Source: JALTID01 sp027004335 [NCBI: bacterium] (GTDB lineage: Bacteria > JALSQH01). From it: 5,846 bases of DNA. The notes under the pieces were generated by a model. It saw only the letters and a list, made by a program, of their open reading frames with translations, did no database searches and was not told the origin of the DNA. The DNA is taken from the NCBI GenBank assembly GCA_027004335.1, contig JALTID010000255.1, positions 1-5,846 on the forward strand, in the 5' to 3' direction. Both the position numbers and the translations under genes were made by a program. Of the stretch, positions 1 through 5,846 are shown piece by piece. Numbering within the stretch: position 1 is the stretch's first letter; every line of letters begins with the position of its first letter.

Positions 1-99
1 TAAATAGGGGGAAAGGGCGAGGTTTAAGCCTGCGTAAAGAAAAACTACAAGAAAAAAAGTAACCAGAAATGTATATTTAAAAATCCGCCAGACAACCAA
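1..99 (-). CDS. Partial membrane-anchored protein of unknown function (N-terminus only, TTG start)
   Basis: The minus strand is open for 33 codons from a TTG at 99-97 to the window edge. A stop codon (TAA, 102-100) lies immediately before this TTG in the same frame, and no ATG, GTG or further TTG follows in frame, so the TTG is the only canonical start. A Shine-Dalgarno-like GAGGAG sits at 109-104, four bases upstream, which is slightly close. The peptide begins with MVVWRIFKY and continues into a strongly hydrophobic stretch (about residues 10-29, core TFLVTFFLVVFLYAGLNLAL). This reads as an N-terminal signal anchor or first transmembrane helix, with the positive residues before it placing the N-terminus in the cytoplasm. 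I do not recognise the family; many envelope proteins start this way. It lies 29 bases downstream of the tRNA on the same strand and could share its transcript. The main doubt is that only 33 codons are visible. Confidence 0.45.
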   Translation of the reverse strand, partial: MVVWRIFKYTFLVTFFLVVFLYAGLNLALSPYL

Positions 100-103
100 T
101 TAT

Positions 104-109
104 CTCCTC
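104..109 (-). promoter_or_regulatory. Shine-Dalgarno site that decides the TTG start of the minus-strand gene
   Basis: GAGGAG on the minus strand lies four bases before the TTG at 99-97. It also overlaps a 12-codon ATG frame (115-77) that ends quickly. The ribosome site and the long hydrophobic reading both favour the TTG frame. The short spacing keeps confidence moderate. Confidence 0.4.
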
Positions 110-121
110 ATTCATCTCAAT

Positions 122-128
122 AAAAAAA
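122..128 (-). terminator. Oligo(T) run directly after the tRNA 3' end; possible weak terminator or processing site
   Basis: On the tRNA strand, seven consecutive T residues follow directly after the encoded CCA. The tRNA acceptor and T-arm helices are GC-rich and lie just upstream, so helix plus U-tract could resemble an intrinsic terminator. No separate dedicated hairpin is present. If it terminates only partly, read-through would feed the membrane-protein gene that starts 29 bases downstream. The U-tract could equally be just a 3' trailer cut during tRNA maturation. Confidence 0.3.
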
Positions 129-203
<75 letters not shown>

Positions 204-214
204 TTTCAATACAT

Positions 215-242
215 ATTTTAAATAATTAGGGGAAAGTGTCAA
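215..242 (-). promoter_or_regulatory. Sigma-70 promoter for tRNA-Gly
   Basis: On the minus strand, a perfect -35 box TTGACA (242-237) is followed by a 16-base spacer and a -10 box TAAAAT (220-215), five of six matches to TATAAT. The expected transcription start is near 208, leaving a leader of about five bases before the mature tRNA 5' end at 203. Position, orientation and match quality agree. A strong, close promoter is usual for tRNA genes. Confidence 0.75.
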
Positions 243-249
243 GGTAACT

Positions 250-277
250 TTGATTTCCCACCCCATAGATGTAAAAT
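250..277 (+). promoter_or_regulatory. Putative sigma-70 promoter for the addA-addB operon, giving a nearly leaderless mRNA
   Basis: A -35-like TTGATT (250-255, four of six matches) is followed by 16 bases and TAAAAT (272-277), the same -10 box and spacing as the tRNA promoter facing the other way. The expected start of transcription, six to eight bases beyond the -10 box, falls at about 284-285, on the ATG of addA itself. No purine-rich ribosome-binding site precedes that ATG. The two observations support each other, but the -35 is weak and AT-rich sequence produces TAAAAT by chance. Confidence 0.4.
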
Positions 278-284
278 TATATCA

Positions 285-3200
285 ATGACTGAAAAAAAGC
301 GTGTTCTTCTTCTCACTGCATCAGCCGGAGCCGGGAAGACTTATTCACTCACCCTCAACTATATAAAGTATCTTTTTCAACTTTATATGAGAGATCCTCA
401 TAACAAAGGTAACCTCCGCAAAATAATTGCTATCACCTTCACAAGAGCTGCTACCAGAGAGATGAAATGCAGGATAATTGAATACCTTAAAAAACTATCT
501 GAGGGTGACAACGAATTATTTAAACAACTTGCAAAGAGCAATCCAGTATTCAGTAATAAAGAACAAGCAATGAAGATTGCAGGGGAACTCCTGGAGTTAA
601 CCCTTAAAAACTTTTCTTCCCTTCAGATCAGTACGATAGATAGTTTTATTACAAAGATCTTTTCTTCTGCCACTTACTTTTTGAATTACCCGCCCCACAT
701 TGAAATTTCTCTAAAGGAAGATAGAATCCTGAGAAAAATATATGAGATAAGTCTGGAAGAAGTATACAGGAAAGAACCTTATGTGATCAGGAAGATGGTG
801 GGAAATCTGTATGCTTCAATGAATTTGGAAAATTTTGATCCAGTTTTCTCCATCGAAGATCAGATAATTGAGTATGTTAAAAAGAAAATAACGGGAGAAA
901 TAATAGAAAAAAAGCCTGAGATGAAGGCTGAAATAAAGGATCTCATTGAGCAGGGAATGAATTTTATTAACAGCCTTGAGATGGTAAAAGAGGATATGGA
1001 AGCTCAGGAGGGGAAAGAAGTAAAAAAATTTTTCAATAGCTCTTTTGAGACATTAAAGGAAAAAATAAACGATTTAAAACATAAATACAGGAAGAGAGAA
1101 GAAGTCTTTTTCAGGGCAGGAACAGAAACAAATCTCCCTGCTTATATCAATGGACATAAGTATAAAAAGATCATGAATTTTGAATCACTTACCAGATCCA
1201 GGGAAAGCTTTGAAAATTTTTTAAGTACCCTCAAGCTCTACAGGAAAGGTGAGATCACAAAAGCATCCAGGAAAATATTTGCTCCCTTTTCAGATTCAAC
1301 AAAGATTTTTGGAGAGATAGTGAGGGTTGAAGGGGAAATCCCCCTCCACATAATTCAGGCAAAGTTATCAAAGGCGATGGAAGAATTTAAGATACCTTTT
1401 CTCTATCTGTATCTTGCTGAATATACAAGTTATTTCATGATAGACGAATTCCAGGACACAAGTATGGTCCAGTGGAATCTTTTAAAGTTATTTATTGAGA
1501 ATGTTCTTTCAGAAAATGGGGAATTTTTTGCTGTGGGAGATCCCAAACAAACCATTTACTTCTGGAGAGGAACTGCAAGAGACATTTTTACAGTAGCAAA
1601 GAACGAGTTCTCAAATTTTGGAATTGATGAAAAAACCCTTCCTATTAATTACAGAAGCTGTAAGGAGATTGTGGATTTTACTGGAAGAGTGTTTGATTAC
1701 AACAATCTCAAGAATTGGGCTGATAACTGCATAGGAACAAACAAAAATAGCATGGTTTTCTTCTGGGAGGAAGTTAAAAATGATCTAAAACAGCTTCTCC
1801 TGCACTATAAAAATGTTTCCCAGAGATCTTCACAAGAATGCAAAGGTTTCATCCACATAGAAGAGACTCAGGATCTCCCTGTTGAAGAGATCTATAAAAG
1901 AATAAATGATCTTATTACCAAAGGAGCTTTCCTTTTTAACGACATAGCAATATTAACAAGAAACAATGCTGACATTGATACCCTGATCACTGAACTGATA
2001 AATAGAGGTATTCCGGTAAAATCCACAAGAGGGATAGATATCAGGCAACATCTCCTTATCAACGAAATAATTTCATTGCTTAAGTTTCTCAATGATCCCT
2101 CTGATAATATGAGTTTCTTCACCTTTATTAATGGAGAAATTTTCTCAAAAAGCACCGGAGATCCCAATCTGAGAGCTAAATTCACCCAGAAGATCAATGA
2201 ATCTTTTTCTGATGCCAGAGGCAAAAACCAATTTCTATATAAGTTATTTCAAACAAACTATGGTGACTTATGGAACAGATATTTTAAAAATCTTTTTTCC
2301 TCCACCGGATTCAAACCCTCCATGGATCTCATATGGGAGATATATGACATATTTGAAATTTTGAGAAATTTCAAAGAGAAGGAAGGAGTTTTCCTCCAGT
2401 TAATTGAAGTAGCAAGAGAAGCTGAAGCGGAGTACTCTGATCTGAATTCCTTTTTAGATGCTTTTAACAACTCTGAAATTGATGACGAACTCTACATTGT
2501 AAAAAACACAGAAAACGCCGACGCTGTAACAGTCTCCACTTATCACAAGGCAAAGGGGCTGGAATGGCCAATAGTTTTTCTACCCAAATTCAATCTCACC
2601 TTTAAAACAAACTCTGCAGGTACTATGCTTCTTGATAACAATGGTAATCTCATCAAAACAACTCAGGATGTACTAAAAGAACTTCCAGATGATTTCTTAT
2701 CTTCTACGGTAGAGAACTTATCAATTCATATTTTTGGAGAGATTAATAACCTTTATGTGGCTGTAACAAGGGCAAAACAGCAGCTATATATTTATCTTAC
2801 AATACCCAAGAAAATAAAAAACATAGCAAGAGATCTTATTGTGGAATCTTTAAAAGATAGTATCCCGGAAGAGAGGATTAAGGAATGGGAAGGGAAGAAA
2901 GGAGGAATAAACATAGAGATTGGTAATTTATACGAGGAAAGAAAGGGGGAGGGAAGAGAAAAGTCCGGATTATCAACCATTGAAATTAAGTATAAACCTC
3001 CTTTGAAAAATTGGCACATGCATATATTGAGGCCTATGAGAGTTCTCAAAGATTACTCAGAAGATGAAGTTCAGAGATTAAGGGAAGGAACATTTCTCCA
3101 TAAGGCCCTGGAGCATATAGATAAGATTGATAAAGAGGAACTGGAAAAAATAGTAAGAAAAGCTGTTGAAAGAGCTGCCTCTGAGCTGGGATATCCCGAC

Positions 3201-3533
3201 GATAAGATGCAGGAAAACGCTGTGAAAATCCTGGAAGATTTTCTAAGGAACGAAGAGGTCTTCTCATTTTTCAGTGGGGAAGGAAGAGCAGAGAGAGAGT
3301 ATGAAGTGGTGGAGGAGGAGGGAAATATTTTCAGGATAGATAGACTCTATATTACCTCAAAAGAAACCACTATAATTGATTTCAAAACTACGCTGTCAGA
3401 GGAGAACCTTGAAGATTATAGAAAACAGGTGAGACATTATGGAAAATTAATAAGAGAAATTTTTCCTGAGAAAGAGGTTAAGTTGAAACTCCTTGGGATG
3501 TTTGATAAAAGGATAGAAAATGTTGAACCCTGA
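285..3533 (+). CDS. addA: AddA-type ATP-dependent helicase-nuclease (UvrD superfamily 1 helicase with C-terminal PD-(D/E)XK nuclease)
   Basis: This is the motor and one nuclease of a RecBCD-like end-resection enzyme; it unwinds and trims double-strand ends before RecA loading. All superfamily 1A motifs are visible in the 1082 residues. They are Walker A GAGKT (15-19), TFTRAA (51-56), STIDSF (116-121), Walker B IDEFQDTS (386-393), GDPKQTIYFWRG (418-429), INYRS (454-458), YHKAKGLEW (753-761) and YVAVTRAK (824-831). A charged, helical insert at about 200-275 fits the 1B arm. A lysine/glutamate-rich linker (about 865-895) leads to a RecB-family nuclease with H939, D1019, D1032, K1034 and Q1048-x3-Y1052, so the nuclease looks intact. 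The length is near that of Bacteroidota relatives and shorter than Bacillus AddA. The ATG is the first canonical start after an in-frame stop at 219-221, and Walker A follows at the normal distance. It overlaps addB by 14 bases. The subunit name is by family; annotators may call it only a UvrD-helicase domain protein. Confidence 0.93.
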   Translation: MTEKKRVLLLTASAGAGKTYSLTLNYIKYLFQLYMRDPHNKGNLRKIIAITFTRAATREMKCRIIEYLKKLSEGDNELFKQLAKSNPVFSNKEQAMKIAGELLELTLKNFSSLQISTIDSFITKIFSSATYFLNYPPHIEISLKEDRILRKIYEISLEEVYRKEPYVIRKMVGNLYASMNLENFDPVFSIEDQIIEYVKKKITGEIIEKKPEMKAEIKDLIEQGMNFINSLEMVKEDMEAQEGKEVKKFFNSSFETLKEKINDLKHKYRKREEVFFRAGTETNLPAYINGHKYKKIMNFESLTRSRESFENFLSTLKLYRKGEITKASRKIFAPFSDSTKIFGEIVRVEGEIPLHIIQAKLSKAMEEFKIPFLYLYLAEYTSYFMIDEFQDTSMVQWNLLKLFIENVLSENGEFFAVGDPKQTIYFWRGTARDIFTVAKNEFSNFGIDEKTLPINYRSCKEIVDFTGRVFDYNNLKNWADNCIGTNKNSMVFFWEEVKNDLKQLLLHYKNVSQRSSQECKGFIHIEETQDLPVEEIYKRINDLITKGAFLFNDIAILTRNNADIDTLITELINRGIPVKSTRGIDIRQHLLINEIISLLKFLNDPSDNMSFFTFINGEIFSKSTGDPNLRAKFTQKINESFSDARGKNQFLYKLFQTNYGDLWNRYFKNLFSSTGFKPSMDLIWEIYDIFEILRNFKEKEGVFLQLIEVAREAEAEYSDLNSFLDAFNNSEIDDELYIVKNTENADAVTVSTYHKAKGLEWPIVFLPKFNLTFKTNSAGTMLLDNNGNLIKTTQDVLKELPDDFLSSTVENLSIHIFGEINNLYVAVTRAKQQLYIYLTIPKKIKNIARDLIVESLKDSIPEERIKEWEGKKGGINIEIGNLYEERKGEGREKSGLSTIEIKYKPPLKNWHMHILRPMRVLKDYSEDEVQRLREGTFLHKALEHIDKIDKEELEKIVRKAVERAASELGYPDDKMQENAVKILEDFLRNEEVFSFFSGEGRAEREYEVVEEEGNIFRIDRLYITSKETTIIDFKTTLSEENLEDYRKQVRHYGKLIREIFPEKEVKLKLLGMFDKRIENVEP
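2934..2963 (+). other. Uninterrupted 30-base purine tract in the addA interdomain linker
   Basis: Thirty consecutive purines occur on the coding strand. They encode residues 884-893 of AddA, a run of glutamate, arginine, lysine and glycine, within the linker between the helicase core and the nuclease domain. The flanking sequence (2881-2908) is also almost all purine. The simplest reading is codon usage for a charged, flexible linker in a low-GC genome. Confidence 0.7.
3509..3513 (+). promoter_or_regulatory. Ribosome-binding site of addB inside the addA 3' end
   Basis: AAGGA lies six bases before the ATG at 3520-3522, within the last codons of addA. Unlike addA, addB therefore has a conventional Shine-Dalgarno site. 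With the ATG lying 14 bases before the end of addA, ribosomes finishing addA can re-initiate directly on addB, so coupled translation is likely. Confidence 0.6.
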
Positions 3534-5846
3534 CCGGAAAATAGATATAATCCCTGCTTCGCAATCTTTGCTTGAAACAGTTTATGAAATAATCGCCCCG
3601 GAATTTGAAAAGTGGGAGATCGTCTTTCCCACAAGAAGGGCAGGTTATTTTCTGAAGAAAATAATTTCAGAAAAATTAGAAAAAACCTTTGTCCCACCAA
3701 AAACCACAGTTATTTCAGAGTGGATAGCCGGGAAAAGAGAGGAACTTATAGGAGAAAGAATTTATTACAATGACCTTGATGCTGTATCGGTTTTGAAGAA
3801 GATCATCCAGAGCCAGCCTGATCTGAAAGGGATCTTCTCCGGACATGTTGACTCGGAGATATACTGGTTGCTGGAAACATATAATGTCTTTGAGGAGTTT
3901 CAAAAACATGGGATTCGACCGGAAAATGTTCCACTCATCGCGGGCTCAGATTTTCCTGAGGTTGTGACGGAGCTATGGAAAAATTTACACAGAATCTACG
4001 AAAAATACCTTGATCTCATGGATAAAGAAAATTTAACCACAGAAGGACACGATTATTATATTCTTAATATGAACCTTGAAAAAATAAAATTCGGGAAAAC
4101 AATTTTTGCAGGACTTTATGCCCCAGCAAAAGTTGAATTAAATATTTTAAAAAGAGCAGTGGAAGATGAGAATGCTATTCTTATTTTTCAGTGCCATGAA
4201 GAAGATGATGAAATAATGAAGAATACATTTAATGAAATTGGAATAAAGGATGCTTGTCCCGATTCAGAGGAGAGCTTCCCAGAGAAGATTTACATTTACA
4301 GAGTTCCATCTAAAAGTTCTCAGATAAAAGTTGTTACCCATATCTTACAGAAAAAACTGAAAAAAACTCCATCCTGGAACCAGCTTGCAGTTGTGCTCCC
4401 GGATCCGGGGATCCTGATACCCCTCCTTCACGGAAGTATAAGCAGTTTCAAGGTGGATTTTAACATAACAATGGGATACCCTGTCACGAGGACATCATTA
4501 TATTCCCTGATCAAAACCTTACTTGATATATGGGGATCTTTTCCCCTGGATAAAGTGCACTATATGGATTTCATTTCTCTAATTTCTTCTCCTCTTATAA
4601 AAAATCTTCAGCTGGATCCAGCTGAAGGAGAAGTCGCCACAAGAATCTTTATGCAGAGGCTCAGAGAAAAAATTGTTGAAGAAAATTACATACTGCTCAA
4701 CCCCGTGGAATTTGTAAGAAGCTTCAATGACGAAAAAAAAGAATTCTCTCCCGATCTAAAGGAAAAAGTTATCGCCATGTTTTCTCTGTTATTTTTCATG
4801 GAAAATGAAGAAAACACCAGACCTGAAGAAATTTCATTAAAAGAACTAAGCGAGATTCTTGTGAAAATTTTGATGAGGATCTACAGGGAAACATCATACC
4901 AGAAATATCTCTTCAGTGTTGAACACATAACCGGCATAATTGACTCACTGGAATCTGTTTCTTCAACCCGGCTTTCAGATGAGAAATTTCCAGTAAAGAC
5001 TACCATCAGATTGGTTACAAAAGCACTGGAAGAATCAACCATTCCATTTACAGGGTCACCGGTAAAAGGGTTACAAATAATGGGCATGTTAGAGACAAGG
5101 ACACTGAATTTTGACACCAGCGTGATTTTAGATGTGAATGAGGAAGTTGTTCCTCCTCTTCTCTCCTCTTCGCCTCTCCTCCCAGCTTATGTAAGAAAAC
5201 TTTTGGGAATCTCCGGGAGGCTTGATCCTTTTATCTTTCACGATCTCATAAATCGTCATCACTTTTATACCCTTCTAAGAGGCAGCAGAGAAGTTCACCT
5301 TATCACCGTTGATAATGATGTAACAATTCCCAGTCGTTATATTGAAGAACTCTTCCTGAAAGAAAAAGAAAAAATTGAGGAAAACACTTATCTCCCTCCT
5401 GTAAAAATAGATATACCTTCTCAAAAAGAAAAACCATGTGTCAATAAGGACCCCTCAATTAAAAAAATTTTCACTTCACAGCCTGTTTCACCATCTTTGC
5501 TGGATACCTATATCCACTGCCCACTTAAGTTTTACTACTCATACATTCTTAGGCTGGAAGAAACAGAAGTAGGAGATGAAAAGGATAAGTACAAAAATAC
5601 GGGACAACTTGTGCATAAGGTTCTTGAGAAACTTTACAGAAAGGTACTTGTAAATTCAAAGGTCCCCATGGATGAAAAAACTAAGGCAAAAGCTATTGAT
5701 GCCATTGATGATACAATAAAAGAAGTCATAGAGGATTTCTATCCAGAATCCAAGGGACTTTTCAATTCCCGGGCAGTTATTCTTCAGGAAGTAACAAGGA
5801 TAAAGCTCCGCAGTTTTATTGAAGAAGATTTTCAACATAATAAAGG
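3520..5846 (+). CDS. addB: AddB-type subunit (inactivated helicase fold with C-terminal PD-(D/E)XK nuclease), 3' end missing
   Basis: This is the partner of AddA in the helicase-nuclease complex. About 775 codons are visible with no stop before the edge; family members of this type are roughly 950 residues, so the last part is missing. The N-terminus reads MLNPDRKIDIIPASQSLLE, then EIVFPTRRAGYFLKK. The place where active helicases carry GxxGKT has no such motif, so this subunit probably does not hydrolyse ATP. Family landmarks are NITMGYPVTRTSLYSLI (from residue 315), GLQIMGMLETRTLNFD (from 517) and VNEEVVPP (539-546). The nuclease domain begins with SPSLLDTYIHCPLKFYY; C667 matches the first iron-sulfur cysteine of AddB proteins. 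GQLVHKVLE follows, with H699 as the nuclease histidine. The catalytic Asp-Lys pair and the remaining cysteines would lie beyond the window. The ATG at 3520 has an AAGGA site and overlaps addA by 14 bases. Recognition rests on motifs and context; sequence conservation in this family is low. Confidence 0.88.
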   Translation, partial: MLNPDRKIDIIPASQSLLETVYEIIAPEFEKWEIVFPTRRAGYFLKKIISEKLEKTFVPPKTTVISEWIAGKREELIGERIYYNDLDAVSVLKKIIQSQPDLKGIFSGHVDSEIYWLLETYNVFEEFQKHGIRPENVPLIAGSDFPEVVTELWKNLHRIYEKYLDLMDKENLTTEGHDYYILNMNLEKIKFGKTIFAGLYAPAKVELNILKRAVEDENAILIFQCHEEDDEIMKNTFNEIGIKDACPDSEESFPEKIYIYRVPSKSSQIKVVTHILQKKLKKTPSWNQLAVVLPDPGILIPLLHGSISSFKVDFNITMGYPVTRTSLYSLIKTLLDIWGSFPLDKVHYMDFISLISSPLIKNLQLDPAEGEVATRIFMQRLREKIVEENYILLNPVEFVRSFNDEKKEFSPDLKEKVIAMFSLLFFMENEENTRPEEISLKELSEILVKILMRIYRETSYQKYLFSVEHITGIIDSLESVSSTRLSDEKFPVKTTIRLVTKALEESTIPFTGSPVKGLQIMGMLETRTLNFDTSVILDVNEEVVPPLLSSSPLLPAYVRKLLGISGRLDPFIFHDLINRHHFYTLLRGSREVHLITVDNDVTIPSRYIEELFLKEKEKIEENTYLPPVKIDIPSQKEKPCVNKDPSIKKIFTSQPVSPSLLDTYIHCPLKFYYSYILRLEETEVGDEKDKYKNTGQLVHKVLEKLYRKVLVNSKVPMDEKTKAKAIDAIDDTIKEVIEDFYPESKGLFNSRAVILQEVTRIKLRSFIEEDFQHNK
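4398..4409. repeat. 12-bp GC-rich palindrome with a second GGATCC alongside, within addB
   Basis: CCCGGATCCGGG is self-complementary, and a second GGATCC follows at 4409-4414. It encodes a proline/aspartate/glycine turn (LPDPGIL), which probably explains the local GC richness in an otherwise AT-rich gene. Confidence 0.6.
4606..4627. repeat. Perfect 22-bp palindrome within addB
   Basis: The 22 bases centred between 4616 and 4617 equal their own reverse complement. The core is GGATCC, flanked on both sides by CAGCTG overlapping it. In the addB frame it encodes LQLDPAE at about residues 363-369, an unremarkable part of the protein. There is no spacer, so an RNA hairpin would need to open its central pairs to form a loop. 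Confidence 0.85.

Noticed and set aside
77-115. A 12-codon minus-strand frame with an ATG start (MNEEIIGCLADF)
   Set aside because: It is very short, has no ribosome site at a good distance, and overlaps in another frame the longer TTG frame whose hydrophobic N-terminus looks real.
1892-2224. A 110-codon minus-strand open frame inside addA, and smaller ones at 2258-2470, 2792-3049, 3046-3267 and 3437-3700
   Set aside because: They lie opposite strongly supported addA/addB coding sequence, show no family motifs and have no promoter or ribosome site of note; they are antisense shadows.
2898-2920. A perfect Shine-Dalgarno-like AAAGGAGG within addA as a possible internal translation start
   Set aside because: No ATG or GTG follows at a suitable distance, and the position is in a linker where a separate nuclease product would lack support.
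3311-3322. GGAGGAGGAGGG in addA as a ribosome-binding site for an internal nuclease-domain product
   Set aside because: No start codon follows within normal spacing, and starting here would lose the conserved H939 region; it encodes an acidic loop.
285-3533. The helicase as part of a phage-defence system such as Gabija (GajB)
   Set aside because: GajB-type helicases are much shorter and lack a C-terminal nuclease; here all AddA domains are present and an AddB partner follows directly.
4881-5117. Minus-strand open frames inside addB (4881-5117, 5656-5838, 3715-3909)
   Set aside because: The plus-strand frame here carries conserved AddB motifs and runs uninterrupted; the minus-strand readings are low-complexity shadows.

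Overview
This is a low-GC bacterial window (by eye well under 40% G+C, A/T-biased third positions). It holds a housekeeping DNA-repair operon, with a tRNA gene and the start of a membrane protein diverging to its left. The helicase and nuclease proteins look most like the versions found in Bacteroidota and related (FCB-type) phyla. The visible promoters, however, are ordinary sigma-70 type (TTGACA / TAAAAT) rather than the Bacteroidota TTTG / TAnnTTTG type. The tRNA gene encodes its own CCA end. I therefore favour an FCB-affiliated or neighbouring bacterial lineage and do not name a genus.

Layout. Positions 1-99 (minus) carry the N-terminal part of a membrane-anchored protein with a TTG start, running off the left edge. 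Positions 129-203 (minus) are tRNA-Gly(CCC). Positions 204-284 are a compact divergent promoter region: a good sigma-70 promoter faces the tRNA, and a weaker one faces the repair operon and would make its first mRNA nearly leaderless. Positions 285-3533 (plus) encode a full-length AddA-type helicase-nuclease of 1082 residues. Positions 3520-5846 (plus) encode its AddB-type partner, which overlaps addA by 14 bases and is cut by the right edge after about 775 codons.

How the genes work together. AddA supplies the ATP-driven UvrD-type motor and one PD-(D/E)XK nuclease. AddB supplies an inactivated helicase fold and a second nuclease domain, probably held by an iron-sulfur cluster. Together they would resect double-strand DNA ends and load RecA for recombinational repair, and they would also degrade linear foreign DNA. 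The overlap implies coupled translation and fixed stoichiometry.

I see no CRISPR array, insertion sequence, toxin-antitoxin pair or evident new system. The points most worth a second look are the reversed addA-addB order, the leaderless-looking start of addA, the nearly abutting divergent promoters, a perfect 22-bp palindrome inside addB, and the tRNA-oligo(T)-membrane gene arrangement at the left edge.
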